A stretch of 64,000 bases of DNA, taken from contig NZ_DRGM01000049.1 in NCBI RefSeq assembly GCF_011050055.1, positions 1 through 64,000 of the forward strand, in the 5' to 3' direction. The position numbers and the translations under genes are program-made. This stretch comes from Pseudoalteromonas prydzensis (GTDB taxonomy: Bacteria > Pseudomonadota > Gammaproteobacteria > Enterobacterales > Alteromonadaceae). Each line of letters starts with the position of its first letter. Position 1 is the first letter of the stretch. This document shows, piece after piece, positions 1 to 8,383 of this stretch. The notes beneath the pieces are model-generated. The model saw nothing but the letters and a program-made list of their open reading frames with translations. It was not told the origin of the DNA and searched no databases.

Positions 1-1
1 C

Positions 2-400
2 GTTAAAGCATTAGCATCAGAAAACGCGACTGTAGTTGTGGGTGCGGTGATTGACCCTGAAATGACTGATGAATTACGTGTAACGGTTGTTGCTACTGGT
101 TTAGGTGGCGATCGTCGTCCGCAATTTGGCATTGTTGATAACGGCTTTAAAAAAGCATCGGGTTCTGATGTAAGCGGTTCTGCAGGTCAAGCAAGCAGCA
201 TGTATGTGCCAAGTTTTGCCAGCCAAGGTAGCAGTGAAGAAGTAACCGCGGCACCAAGTGTTGAAAAACATGAGTCAAGCATCACAACGCAAAGTAATAG
301 TGGTTTATCAAAAACCAGCGAAAGCAGTAAAAAGTCTGATAAATCAGAAGGTGGCGATTATTTCGACATCCCTGCGTTTTTAAGAAAACAGGCTGATTAA
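2..400 (+). CDS. ftsZ: Cell division protein FtsZ, C-terminal part (5' end outside window)
   Basis: Tubulin-like GTPase that forms the cytokinetic Z-ring at midcell. Only the last 132 codons are present; the frame is open from the left edge. The first ~50 residues match the end of the FtsZ globular domain (ATVVVGAVIDPEM, then VTVVATGLG). A low-complexity Ser/Thr/Lys-rich linker of about 65 residues follows, and the protein ends in the conserved C-terminal peptide DIPAFLRKQAD, which binds FtsA and ZipA in relatives. It lies directly upstream of lpxC, the usual end of the gammaproteobacterial division and cell wall cluster. No clear terminator separates it from lpxC. Identification is secure; the start cannot be seen. 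Confidence 0.97.
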   Translation, partial: VKALASENATVVVGAVIDPEMTDELRVTVVATGLGGDRRPQFGIVDNGFKKASGSDVSGSAGQASSMYVPSFASQGSSEEVTAAPSVEKHESSITTQSNSGLSKTSESSKKSDKSEGGDYFDIPAFLRKQAD

Positions 401-440
401 GCAAATAAATAAAATTATTTTGCTTGAAAAGTAATCGAAT

Positions 441-469
441 TTGGCAGCTGGTCGTATATGTGATACAAT
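441..469 (+). promoter_or_regulatory. Predicted sigma-70 promoter of lpxC
   Basis: A TTGGCA box (441-446) and a TACAAT box (464-469) are separated by exactly 17 bases. They lie between the ftsZ stop and the lpxC start, giving a predicted leader of about 30 nt. The boxes are read by eye, without transcript data. Confidence 0.5.
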
Positions 470-504
470 CGGTAGTCTAACTGTAACTATAAGTGAGCGA
501 AGCT

Positions 505-1416
505 ATGATTAAACAGCGTACGATTGCAGAAATAGTCAAAGCCATAGGAATTGGACTTCATAAAGGTGAGAAGGTCACAATAACTCTCCGACCTGCGAGC
601 GCAAATACTGGGATTGTATTTCGTCGTGTCGACCTTGATCCGGTTGTTGATTTTGAAACAACGCCTGAAGCCGTTGGTGATACGCAATTGTGTACCTGTT
701 TAACTAACAAAGATGGCGTTCGCTTATCTACGACTGAGCACCTTATTGCGGCGGTAGCGGCAATGGGTATTGATAATCTGATCGTTGAATTAGATAGCTC
801 AGAAGTGCCAATTATGGATGGTAGTGCATTACCATTTATATATTTGTTACAAAAAGGCGGCATTGCAGAGCAAAATGCGGCGAAGCGCTTTATTCGTATT
901 AAAGAAAAAGTACGTATTGAAGAAGGCGATAAATGGGCCGAGATCGAACCCTATGATGGTTTCCATATCGACTTTGAAATTGCTTTTGACCACCCGGCAA
1001 TTAATGAAAGCCGTCAGCGTATTGGTTTAGATATCACGGCACAAAGCTTCACTGAAGAAATTAGCCGCGCACGTACTTTCGGTTTTATGAAAGACATTGA
1101 ATATATGCATGCGAACAACCTAGCTTTAGGTGGCAGCATGGATAACGCCGTGGTATTGGATGAGTTTAAAGTACTTAATCCGAATGGCCTGCGTTATAGC
1201 GATGAGTTTGTTAAGCATAAGATTCTAGACTGTGTTGGTGACATGTTTATGACAGGTCATAACATTTTAGGCAAAATTACTGCCTATAAGTCGGGTCATG
1301 ACTTAAACAACAAGTTACTTCGTAAAATTATGGCAACTGAGTCTGCATGGGAATGGGCTACATTTGATACCCCAGTTACAATGCCAGCACCGGGCCTAGA
1401 GGTAGCTACAGCTTAA
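505..1416 (+). CDS. lpxC: UDP-3-O-acyl-N-acetylglucosamine deacetylase LpxC
   Basis: Zinc amidase that catalyses the committed step of lipid A synthesis, deacetylating UDP-3-O-acyl-GlcNAc in the cytoplasm. With the ATG at 505 the protein has 303 residues (E. coli 305) and begins MIKQRT as in relatives. A GTG 12 bases earlier is in frame but would add an atypical MSEA extension. The zinc ligands fall at the E. coli numbers: His79 in TTEHLIAA, His238 and Asp242 in HKILD; His265 is also present in SGHD. It sits directly after ftsZ, as in other gammaproteobacteria. In E. coli LpxC level is controlled by FtsH proteolysis of its C-terminus; here the protein ends in LEVATA, a hydrophobic tail compatible with that but untested. 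Confidence 0.98.
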   Translation: MIKQRTIAEIVKAIGIGLHKGEKVTITLRPASANTGIVFRRVDLDPVVDFETTPEAVGDTQLCTCLTNKDGVRLSTTEHLIAAVAAMGIDNLIVELDSSEVPIMDGSALPFIYLLQKGGIAEQNAAKRFIRIKEKVRIEEGDKWAEIEPYDGFHIDFEIAFDHPAINESRQRIGLDITAQSFTEEISRARTFGFMKDIEYMHANNLALGGSMDNAVVLDEFKVLNPNGLRYSDEFVKHKILDCVGDMFMTGHNILGKITAYKSGHDLNNKLLRKIMATESAWEWATFDTPVTMPAPGLEVATA

Positions 1417-1442
1417 TCGCAACCGCTTATAACAGTTATAAA

Positions 1443-1471
1443 AAATGACGCTAGCTAGCGTCATTTTTTTT
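1443..1471 (+). terminator. Rho-independent terminator after lpxC
   Basis: The inverted repeat AATGACGCTAG/CTAGCGTCATT forms an 11-bp perfect stem with almost no loop and is followed by eight T. It lies about 30 bases after the lpxC stop. The run of A on the other side could let it also act on the converging yjjX-yjjG transcript. Confidence 0.9.
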
Positions 1472-1510
1472 GCTTAAATATTGCGGTTTAGTTGTTAACT
1501 TTAAACCTTG

Positions 1511-2185
1511 CTACAATTCTAACAGCTGTTGTAACTGTACCAGCTCAGTCACTTGGTAGGTTGGTGTAATGCCATCAGGTAACTCTACGTTAGGGTGTTG
1601 TAGCCAACAGCTATCAATCCCTGCATTTTGCGCACCGAGTATATCGCTGCTGGCAGTATCGCCGACCATTAAAATCTGCGCCTTGTCAGGGTTACCCATC
1701 AAATCAAACGTATGCTGAAAAATTTCCAGTGCAGGCTTTGCGATACCTACTTGCTCTGAGATGACCAGCCAATCAAACATATCTTTTAACCCCGTGTGCG
1801 CTAAGCGACGGGCTTGTAACTGCGTAAAGCCATTGGTAATGATACCAAGCTTAGCGTGAGGTTTAAGTTTAGTGAGTAGCTCTACAGCGCCTGGTAAGGG
1901 TTGGCAGATCTCAGCCATTGCTGTTAAAAAATCATCATTGAGTTTTTGAGCGGACACGTCTAGTTTAGCTGCCCACTCACTAAAGCGTGCTATTTGTAAA
2001 TGCGATGCTGTTATTTTATTGTCTTGATAGGCAAGCCACAGTGATTTATTGGTTACTTGGTAATGCTGGTAATCACTGTCTGTAAAGTCCACTGCGTAAT
2101 TGGAGAACATTCTTTTTAAGCCTGCAAAGGCGTTGAAGCTGAATAAGGTTTCATCGGCGTCAAATAATACATGAGTATACTTCAT
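1511..2185 (-). CDS. yjjG: YjjG-family pyrimidine 5'-nucleotidase (HAD hydrolase)
   Basis: HAD-superfamily phosphatase of 224 residues that in E. coli removes phosphate from UMP, dUMP, dTMP and non-canonical pyrimidine nucleotides (house cleaning). The nucleophile motif is FDADETLF, with the two aspartates at residues 9 and 11. Motif II is the IITNG segment, and motif III/IV is the GDTASSDILGAQNAG segment near residues 175-190, typical of the YjjG/HAD-IA group. Its start overlaps the last base of the upstream yjjX stop, so the two genes are probably translated from one message. Both act on abnormal nucleotides, which fits the pairing. The family is clear; exact substrates are inferred. Confidence 0.88.
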   Translation of the reverse strand: MKYTHVLFDADETLFSFNAFAGLKRMFSNYAVDFTDSDYQHYQVTNKSLWLAYQDNKITASHLQIARFSEWAAKLDVSAQKLNDDFLTAMAEICQPLPGAVELLTKLKPHAKLGIITNGFTQLQARRLAHTGLKDMFDWLVISEQVGIAKPALEIFQHTFDLMGNPDKAQILMVGDTASSDILGAQNAGIDSCWLQHPNVELPDGITPTYQVTELVQLQQLLEL

Positions 2186-2730
2186 TAAACTTCCTTAGCA
2201 TAAAGTGCAGGGTGCAAAAAAGGCGCCATTGCAAGTGTTAGTGCTTGGGTGTAGGTACTTTCGCGGGTAGCATGATGATTGGTTAATAAGCCTATTGCTC
2301 CGCCTTGCTGTTTGATGTTGCTGGTATTAAATGCACTATCCATCACATCTCCAAGCTCTTTACCTTGTAATAACGCGTTATACAGACTTGGTGGTAAAGG
2401 CAGGTTACTGCTGCGACCAATTGCGCGCTGGTGGTTGTTGGCAATCACCACAAATGCAAAGGTTGCAGGGCCATAACTAAACTGCTCAGCACCGCCCTCC
2501 ATTGCCACGTAAAAATCTGCTTGGTGATGCTGTTGACAATGTAACACGCGATTTTCTGCGCCAATACGGGTTTCATCTTCACCGATTGGTTGATCAGGTA
2601 CTTGTGAAGGGGCATCAACCCCTTGGCAATCAATTGTCATAGCAGGGTAATAGAGAGAGAAAATGCTGCGGGCAGCATTTATTTTTACCGGATTTTTGGA
2701 ACCGACGAGAATGCGTAATGTCTCGGTCAT
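2185..2730 (-). CDS. yjjX: Inosine/xanthosine triphosphatase YjjX
   Basis: NTPase of the YjjX/Ham1-like group, hydrolysing ITP and XTP to keep deaminated purines out of nucleic acids. It has 181 residues, close to the family length. The N-terminus VGSKNPVKINAA is the diagnostic substrate-binding stretch, and YVAMEGG near the middle matches the conserved acidic site. It is the first gene of a two-gene unit with yjjG, whose start overlaps this stop by one base. In E. coli the two genes are not adjacent, so the linkage is a feature of this lineage. The start codon is followed by a clear Met-Thr-Glu beginning, with a GGAG sequence just upstream. Confidence 0.9.
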   Translation of the reverse strand: MTETLRILVGSKNPVKINAARSIFSLYYPAMTIDCQGVDAPSQVPDQPIGEDETRIGAENRVLHCQQHHQADFYVAMEGGAEQFSYGPATFAFVVIANNHQRAIGRSSNLPLPPSLYNALLQGKELGDVMDSAFNTSNIKQQGGAIGLLTNHHATRESTYTQALTLAMAPFLHPALYAKEV

Positions 2731-2797
2731 GCTGACATCTCCTTTTATGATGAAGTCAGCAGTTTACATAAGCTATGTATTTCAGCAAGGGTATTTC

Positions 2798-3697
2798 TTA
2801 AATAGGTAAATCAACAGGAGCTAATTCGGCAAGCGCGCGCTTTTTAAGGATAATATCTTTGATTAGAGGCGTTAATACTAACTCCATGGCGAGTCCCATT
2901 TTTCCGCCTGGTACCACTAAGGTGTTGATGCGCGACATAAAGCTGCCTTCAATCATACGGAGGTAATACGGAAAATCGACGTCATCTATGCCACGAAAAC
3001 GAATAACCACAAAGCTCTCGTCAAGGGATGGAATATCTTTTGCGCTAAATGGGTTGGAGGTATCAACGGTTGGTACACGTTGAAAGTTTATATGCGTGCG
3101 TGAGAACTGTGGCGTAATGTGATTAATGTAATCATCCATACTACGGACAATTGAGCCCATTACGGCTTCACGAGAATGACCGCGTTCAGAGGTGTCGCGG
3201 ATTAGTTTTTGGATCCACTCAAGATTGATAATTGGCACCATGCCAATCAGTAAGTCGACATGTTTTGCTACATCATGATTTTCATCGACAACGCCGCCAT
3301 GCAGTCCTTCGTAGAATAAAATATCAGTACTTGCTTCTAATTCTTGCCACGGCGTAAAGGTACCGGGTAATTGATTGTATGGTACGGCTTCATCAAAAGT
3401 ATGCAAATAACGACGTAATTTACCTGCGCCGGTATCGCCATAAGTGCTAAATAAGCTTTCAAGCGCGCCAAAGTCATTCGCTTCACGACCAAAGTAACTT
3501 ATGTGCTTACCTTCTTGTTGTGCTTCGCGAACTTTTTTATCCATCTCAGGGCGAGTATAGCGATGAAAGCTGTCGCCTTCTATAAATGCGGCCTCAATAT
3601 TAAGACTACGAAATATATGCTTAATAGCACTTGTCGTGGTGGTAGTACCTGCACCAGATGAACCAGTGATCGCAATAATAGGATGTTTAGCTGACAT
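2798..3697 (-). CDS. prkB: Phosphoribulokinase / PrkB-family kinase
   Basis: P-loop kinase of 299 residues in the phosphoribulokinase/uridine kinase family. The Walker A motif GSSGAGTTTTT lies at residues 12-22. Next come the substrate region EGDSFHRYTR and a Walker-B-like FYEGLHGG near residue 130. The length and sequence resemble the heterotroph PrkB proteins (E. coli prkB), not the short uridine kinases. No RuBisCO or other Calvin-cycle gene is visible, so a carbon-fixation role is unlikely. The physiological substrate of PrkB in heterotrophs is not settled to my knowledge. The gene stands alone, with its own upstream region facing the divergent gene at 3848. Confidence 0.85.
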   Translation of the reverse strand: MSAKHPIIAITGSSGAGTTTTTSAIKHIFRSLNIEAAFIEGDSFHRYTRPEMDKKVREAQQEGKHISYFGREANDFGALESLFSTYGDTGAGKLRRYLHTFDEAVPYNQLPGTFTPWQELEASTDILFYEGLHGGVVDENHDVAKHVDLLIGMVPIINLEWIQKLIRDTSERGHSREAVMGSIVRSMDDYINHITPQFSRTHINFQRVPTVDTSNPFSAKDIPSLDESFVVIRFRGIDDVDFPYYLRMIEGSFMSRINTLVVPGGKMGLAMELVLTPLIKDIILKKRALAELAPVDLPI

Positions 3698-3847
3698 AAT
3701 TGTTCTCGTTTTAAGTAGCTCTGTAGTTATAAGGTGTAGTAAGGGGGTAGGTCAAGTGACATATTGGTAACAGATTTGGGTATAACCATGAAATAGCGCT
3801 ATTATATGCCAGATAAATATGCCCGATAAAAATAATTAGAGAATGAT

Positions 3848-4717
3848 ATGAAATTGATTTCACCATGGTTAAGCTTAGTTGTCACCCTTGTTACTATCCC
3901 TCATACGGCTTTGGCTGCAATGCCAAAGAGCGAAATTTTGCTTGCCAAACTTAACACGGAATATGGTTTACAAGTAAGTCGTATAACTAATAATGATGTT
4001 TATAATAACCAACCGTTACTTACTCAAAGTGGTATTTATTTTACTAAAGAAGTGCAAACCGATGGGCAAAGCCAAACCGATCTGGCTTTTTATGATTTTA
4101 GCAATCAGCAAGTCGTTAATTTAACCAATACAGCTGTCAGTGAATATTCTCCTACTTTAACACCTAATGGCGAGGCTCTTTCAGCAATCGTGGTTGAGGC
4201 TGACGGTAAGCAGAAGTTATGGCAGTACCCGTTTGCTCATAACGTAACACCAAGTCGTATTTTTGAGTGGATAGAACCGGTTGGTTATCATGCTTGGGGG
4301 GCCAAAGACGATATGGTGATGTTTATTTTAGGCGAACCGCATACCTTACAATATACTCAGGTTGCTGCAGCGAAGCCGAAAGTGGTTGCTGAGCATATTG
4401 GCCGTACGTTGACATATAATCATGCATTAGCTGCCTATACATTTAGTTATAACAAAGCACAACAGCACTGGTTAGCCAGTTATGATCCGCAAAAGAATAC
4501 AGTTACTGATTTGTTTCGTTTACCGCAGCATGTACAAGATTACGCATTTAAAGATACTAATACGGTTATTTATGCTGTAGATAATCGTGTTTACCAACGT
4601 CAGCTAACTAATCCTGAACAAGTTTCGCTGTGGCTTGATTTAACGCCTTACTGCGATAGTAATATTACCCGTATGAGCTATTTAAACGAACAGCTCGCTT
4701 TTGTATGTGCTATATAA
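3848..4717 (+). CDS. Secreted beta-propeller (TolB/PD40-like) protein of unknown function
   Basis: A 289-residue protein with a signal peptide (KLISPWLSLVVTLVTIP...TALAA, cleavage near residue 23-24), so periplasmic or surface. The mature part has repeats of the WD40-like PD40 kind: short strands ending in phrases such as YSPTLTPNGEAL and LWQYPF, resembling TolB propeller blades (SPxWSPDGxxIAF pattern). I see no catalytic motif. It could be a partial propeller acting as a binding scaffold. It lies divergent to prkB and is followed 71 bases later by an unrelated small gene. The family call rests on weak repeat similarity. Confidence 0.6.
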   Translation: MKLISPWLSLVVTLVTIPHTALAAMPKSEILLAKLNTEYGLQVSRITNNDVYNNQPLLTQSGIYFTKEVQTDGQSQTDLAFYDFSNQQVVNLTNTAVSEYSPTLTPNGEALSAIVVEADGKQKLWQYPFAHNVTPSRIFEWIEPVGYHAWGAKDDMVMFILGEPHTLQYTQVAAAKPKVVAEHIGRTLTYNHALAAYTFSYNKAQQHWLASYDPQKNTVTDLFRLPQHVQDYAFKDTNTVIYAVDNRVYQRQLTNPEQVSLWLDLTPYCDSNITRMSYLNEQLAFVCAI

Positions 4718-4788
4718 AATAAGACTTTTCAAGCTTTTAGCTGTACTGTTGGGTACAGCTAAAAGCCTAATGAGAAACAAGGATAACC

Positions 4789-5154
4789 ATGTCAGCTAGT
4801 CCAGAGCAAATCAACGAGCAACTAATAGCATTAGAGTGCCGTAGCAATTTTAAAATTAAAAATATCACTGAATATATGTTACCTAAATCAAAAGAAGCTA
4901 TTTATCTGCATATAGAAGGGGGTCAAGCTAAGTTAGTACTTCGCCCTGCGCTGGAGGTTTTTAGTGATGATTTTAATAAAATTGAGGGTGTTAGCCGTAT
5001 AGCTGGTTTTTTTCATAGTAGTGAAATGACCCGCTTTCCAACCCGTATATTTAAAAGTATTAACCCAATTCATTATGGTATCGGCTTTAAAATGACCAGT
5101 GTTGAAGGAGCAAAAGAGTTTATTTCTCAGCTGGTAAAGATTATCAATGGATAA
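4789..5154 (+). CDS. Conserved hypothetical small cytoplasmic protein
   Basis: A 121-residue protein that I do not recognise. It has no signal peptide or membrane segment. The composition is balanced and a good AAGGA ribosome site lies just before the ATG (CAAGGATAACC), so it is probably a real gene. The middle contains the conserved-looking stretch HIEGGQAKLVLRPALE, and the end is predicted helical (VEGAKEFISQLVKI). A strong terminator follows 15 bases after its stop, so it forms the end of a transcript, either alone or with the propeller gene upstream. No function is proposed. Confidence 0.7.
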   Translation: MSASPEQINEQLIALECRSNFKIKNITEYMLPKSKEAIYLHIEGGQAKLVLRPALEVFSDDFNKIEGVSRIAGFFHSSEMTRFPTRIFKSINPIHYGIGFKMTSVEGAKEFISQLVKIING

Positions 5155-5168
5155 ATAACGCTGTTGAT

Positions 5169-5200
5169 AAAAAACGGCAAGCCACTGGCTTGCCGTTTTT
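5169..5200 (+). terminator. Rho-independent terminator
   Basis: AAAAACGGCAAGCC and GGCTTGCCGTTTTT form a long stem around the loop ACT (ACT plus flanking bases) and end in a T run. It is placed 15 bases after the stop of the small gene at 4789. Confidence 0.92.
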
Positions 5201-5207
5201 GTAGATA

Positions 5208-5472
5208 TATACCCAAGCCACCTCAAGATGCGAGTTTCAGTTGGAATTAAAAGCGATTTAGGCAAGGCATTGATTGCAAAGAATGGTGATTCCCTTGTTA
5301 AAATCAATAACGCAGTATAAATCGCTTTTAAACCAACCCCTTGGGCGTTTCACAGGCACTTACTCTCATCGTTGTTCCTTCTTAAAAGGGACTGCCATTC
5401 TTGCAAAGTAACGCCTTGATATTAAGCACCTGTGAAACGCTGAATTCTGCATCTTGAGATGGTTTGGGTATA
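5208..5472. repeat. 265-bp palindromic interspersed repeat with TATACCCAA/TTGGGTATA ends
   Basis: The outer 24-bp inverted repeats (5208-5231 and 5449-5472) start TATACCCAAGCCACCTCAAG and match with about two differences. Inside are further nested inverted pairs. GTTGG...TTAAAAGCGATTTA near 5240 pairs with TAAATCGCTTTTAA...CCAAC near 5318. GCGTTTCACAGGCACTT near 5345 pairs with AAGCACCTGTGAAACGC near 5425. TTGCAAAGAATGG near 5275 pairs with CCATTCTTGCAAAG near 5392. The whole element could fold into one large cruciform or RNA hairpin. No credible protein gene lies in it. It resembles repeats I know from Vibrio and other marine gammaproteobacterial intergenic regions. It ends two bases before the aminopeptidase stop codon. 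Confidence 0.85.
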
Positions 5473-5474
5473 AA

Positions 5475-8045
5475 TTAACGTTTTAAGAAACTATTAACAG
5501 ACGCTAGTTCACGTTCTTTAAGTGCAATACAATTTTTTACGCTTTCTTCAAGTTTGCTTAAGGTGCGTGCATAACCTGGCTCATCAGCAATTTTGCTCAT
5601 AAAGAAGCTCTGTGTTTTTGCTAAGCTGCTGGCGCTACAAGCTGAAGTGGTAAAGTTAGGCAGATTAGGTACAAAGAAAGGTGGCAAATTGGCCGCTACT
5701 TTATCGTAATTTTCATATACCCAATTGATAAATAAGCTTTCACGAGGTTTGCTATACATCTGTCCTGACATAATAGTCCGCATATCTGATGCAGTAACAT
5801 CGTCAGTTAAGCTGTAATTTAATACCTTAGTTTGTAGCTCAGGTGTGCCAAAGTAACTCATCGCAGCGAGCATTTTTGTGCGCACTTGCGGATCTTTGGT
5901 GGTTTTAAAGGTATTTATATAGGCATCGAGTAGGTTTTTATCACCATGAAATGCCGCTAAGTTTAAGTAGGTTGATGCTAGGTATAGATCAACTTTTTCA
6001 GGATTGTTTAAGTAAACACGGGCTTGTGCTTTGGCGGTGTTTATAACGCTTTTGTCTTCACCATCAAACCCTAAACGTGCCACTACTTGCGTACGTAATT
6101 GCGAGATTGCCGCATCTTCATCCACTTTTGCAGTTAAACCATATTGTTTTGCTGCAGGCATGATGCTATTACGAATAAATTCAGGCCACAGCTCTTGGTT
6201 GCTTTCATCTTCAAAAGTACGTTTTTGTGCGGCTAAATAACCCAACGCAGTGTTAGCAACGCGTGGGTGTTTGTCGCTTACAAAAACTTCAAGTGTTTGC
6301 ATTAAATGGGCAGCTGAAATAACACCTGCATCCAATAATGCATCAGCGGCAGAGAGTAACGCTAAACGTTCACGTACGGTGAGTGACTCGGCGGCATTAT
6401 CAATTAATGCAGCAAATTGTTGCTCATCCATCACCCAGCGGTAATAACCTAAAGCGCCTTGATCTGGATAAATCCACTCAGGTTCAAATTCAAGTTCAAT
6501 AGTTTGATTGGCTTTAGTTAATAGCACATTAGCCGTTTTAACTTTGTCGCCCGCACCGTATTTAATTGCTACCGGTACATTCCAAAGTTGCGCAGGGGCA
6601 TCAACACCCGCGTTAGTAAAGCGGCTTTGATTAATAGTAAGTGTGTTACCTTGCTGAGTTACTTTAACAAGCGGAAATGATGACTGTTCGATGAACGATT
6701 TTAAAACCCCAGCCACATCTTTGTTTGATGCTTTACCGAGTGCCTGCCATAAGTCGGCAGCTTCAGCATTTTTATAAGAGAACTCTTTTAAATACGCACG
6801 AATACCTTGTTGGAAAGCGTCTTCGCCAATCCAGTTTTCAACCATCGCAAGTACAGAACTGCCTTTGCTATAAGCTAAGCCTAGGCCATCCATAATATCG
6901 GCTTCGGTTTTGATTGGTTTACGAATTGGCTTTGTGCTTAAACGGGCGTCTAACGCCATCACGTTATTTTGCGGCAGGTCTAAATGCGATTCAAACTCAG
7001 GGTTAAGCTGGGCTGTGATTTTAGCCGCCATCCAGCTTGCAAACGCTTCATTTAGCCATAAGTCATTCCACCATTTCATGGTGACTAAGTTACCGTACCA
7101 TTGGTGAGCAAGTTCGTGAGCAATAATCGACACATTGCGTTGTTTTTTACTGCGAGTCGCGGTGGCTAAATCAAGCAGCAAAATATCTTCACGGTAGGTC
7201 ACTAAGCCGGCATTTTCCATCGCGCCAAATGGAAACTCTGGCACGGCGACTGAATCTAGCTTTTTATATACGTAGGGAATACCAAAATAATCTTCAAGGG
7301 CAGCCAATACTTTTGGCATTGCTTGCTCGGCATATGCGCCTAAATGAATTTTACCCTGTGGGGTGATCACACGCCCTGGAATAGGCATACCTTTGACTTC
7401 ACGCTCTTCAAACGGGCCCACGGCCATCGCCACTAAATACGAGGGAATAGGCGGTGTTTTATCAAAATAGTGGGTGGTCATCTCGCCATTTTCAGTGGTT
7501 TTTAGTTCAGGGGTATTGGCATACACTTTTTGCGAACTAGGTGCTGTAATTGTTAGTTGAAATGGAATTTTATAGCTTGGCTCATCGAATACCGGGAAGG
7601 CACGGCGGGCATCGCTCATTTCAAACTGAGTGAATAAATACGGCACACCTTGATCTAAGGTTTTATATAAGCCAACACTTTGGCGGTTATAAGGCGCGGT
7701 AAAATCGATTTTGAGGGTGTATTTTCCAGGTTGAATTTGTTCATCACAACTGAACTTAACTTTGCCAGTTTTCAGCATTTCAGTGCTTAAATCACAGTTT
7801 TCATTCCCCAGTAGTTTTGCCATTTGTGCTGCATAATCAACACCGTTAAGCTCGATATAGTGAGTTGGTTTTAGCACTTCGAGGGCTATTTCGGTCATAC
7901 CTGAGAAAGTATCTTGAGCGGGATCGAGGGTTAAAGATACGTGTTGTGAGCTTGGTTTGGCGAGTTTTTCGAGAACAAACTCATTGGCATGGACTGAACT
8001 GACGGCAACCGCCACACTCAGAGTCAGTAGGCTTTTAATAAACAT
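5475..8045 (-). CDS. Secreted M1-family aminopeptidase
   Basis: Zinc aminopeptidase of 856 residues that trims N-terminal residues from peptides. A signal peptide (MFIKSLLTLSVAVAVSSVHA, cleavage after residue 20) sends it to the periplasm or outside, unlike cytosolic PepN. The substrate motif GAMEN is at residues 274-278. The zinc site HELAH is at 310-314, with the third ligand Glu333 in NEAF, exactly the HExxH-x18-E spacing. The C-terminal ~400 residues are the helical ERAP1-like cap domain. It stands alone, preceded by a MITE-like repeat and followed directly by the palindromic repeat, whose hairpins may end its transcript. In a marine bacterium it probably serves peptide nutrition. Confidence 0.93.
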   Translation of the reverse strand: MFIKSLLTLSVAVAVSSVHANEFVLEKLAKPSSQHVSLTLDPAQDTFSGMTEIALEVLKPTHYIELNGVDYAAQMAKLLGNENCDLSTEMLKTGKVKFSCDEQIQPGKYTLKIDFTAPYNRQSVGLYKTLDQGVPYLFTQFEMSDARRAFPVFDEPSYKIPFQLTITAPSSQKVYANTPELKTTENGEMTTHYFDKTPPIPSYLVAMAVGPFEEREVKGMPIPGRVITPQGKIHLGAYAEQAMPKVLAALEDYFGIPYVYKKLDSVAVPEFPFGAMENAGLVTYREDILLLDLATATRSKKQRNVSIIAHELAHQWYGNLVTMKWWNDLWLNEAFASWMAAKITAQLNPEFESHLDLPQNNVMALDARLSTKPIRKPIKTEADIMDGLGLAYSKGSSVLAMVENWIGEDAFQQGIRAYLKEFSYKNAEAADLWQALGKASNKDVAGVLKSFIEQSSFPLVKVTQQGNTLTINQSRFTNAGVDAPAQLWNVPVAIKYGAGDKVKTANVLLTKANQTIELEFEPEWIYPDQGALGYYRWVMDEQQFAALIDNAAESLTVRERLALLSAADALLDAGVISAAHLMQTLEVFVSDKHPRVANTALGYLAAQKRTFEDESNQELWPEFIRNSIMPAAKQYGLTAKVDEDAAISQLRTQVVARLGFDGEDKSVINTAKAQARVYLNNPEKVDLYLASTYLNLAAFHGDKNLLDAYINTFKTTKDPQVRTKMLAAMSYFGTPELQTKVLNYSLTDDVTASDMRTIMSGQMYSKPRESLFINWVYENYDKVAANLPPFFVPNLPNFTTSACSASSLAKTQSFFMSKIADEPGYARTLSKLEESVKNCIALKERELASVNSFLKR

Positions 8046-8148
8046 AGGGCACCTGGATTTTTTTTGTTAGAAGTTATGTACCAAAGCCTCAAAAAATAGT
8101 GCTTTGGCAGCGTCTTTTCCATCCTATCAGTTTTTTTATCTATGAGTA

Positions 8149-8357
8149 ATACCAATCGTGTTAAGTTACTGACCATTTATAGCGACAGAAAAATACAGTG
8201 ATAACAAGGCAGAAATTTTGACATGTAGTTGTTCTCGGCAATTGCTCCTGCATTGCTCTACCTCTTGCATCCATGCAGTCGTACATGAAAAATTACTAAC
8301 GCAGTTAGCGCTTTATTTAGCGCGCTAGAATGGTTAAATATTTAAGTCGATTGGTAT
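8149..8357. repeat. MITE-like repeat, copy 1 (209 bp)
   Basis: The element is bounded by the 10-bp inverted ends ATACCAATCG and CGATTGGTAT. It is about 95% identical over its whole length to the reverse complement of the element at 37395-37602. It encodes no protein. The inside carries CATGAAAAATTACTAACGC and GGCAGAAATTTT stretches that are intact in both copies. It lies 100 bases upstream of the aminopeptidase start and 27 bases after the end of the integrase-like gene. Confidence 0.92.
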
Positions 8358-8383
8358 AATGAGCAAGTTAGTAACAAAGTTTG

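Noticed and set aside
558..863. Minus-strand open frame inside lpxC
   Set aside because: Antisense shadow of a clearly coding gene; no start signal.
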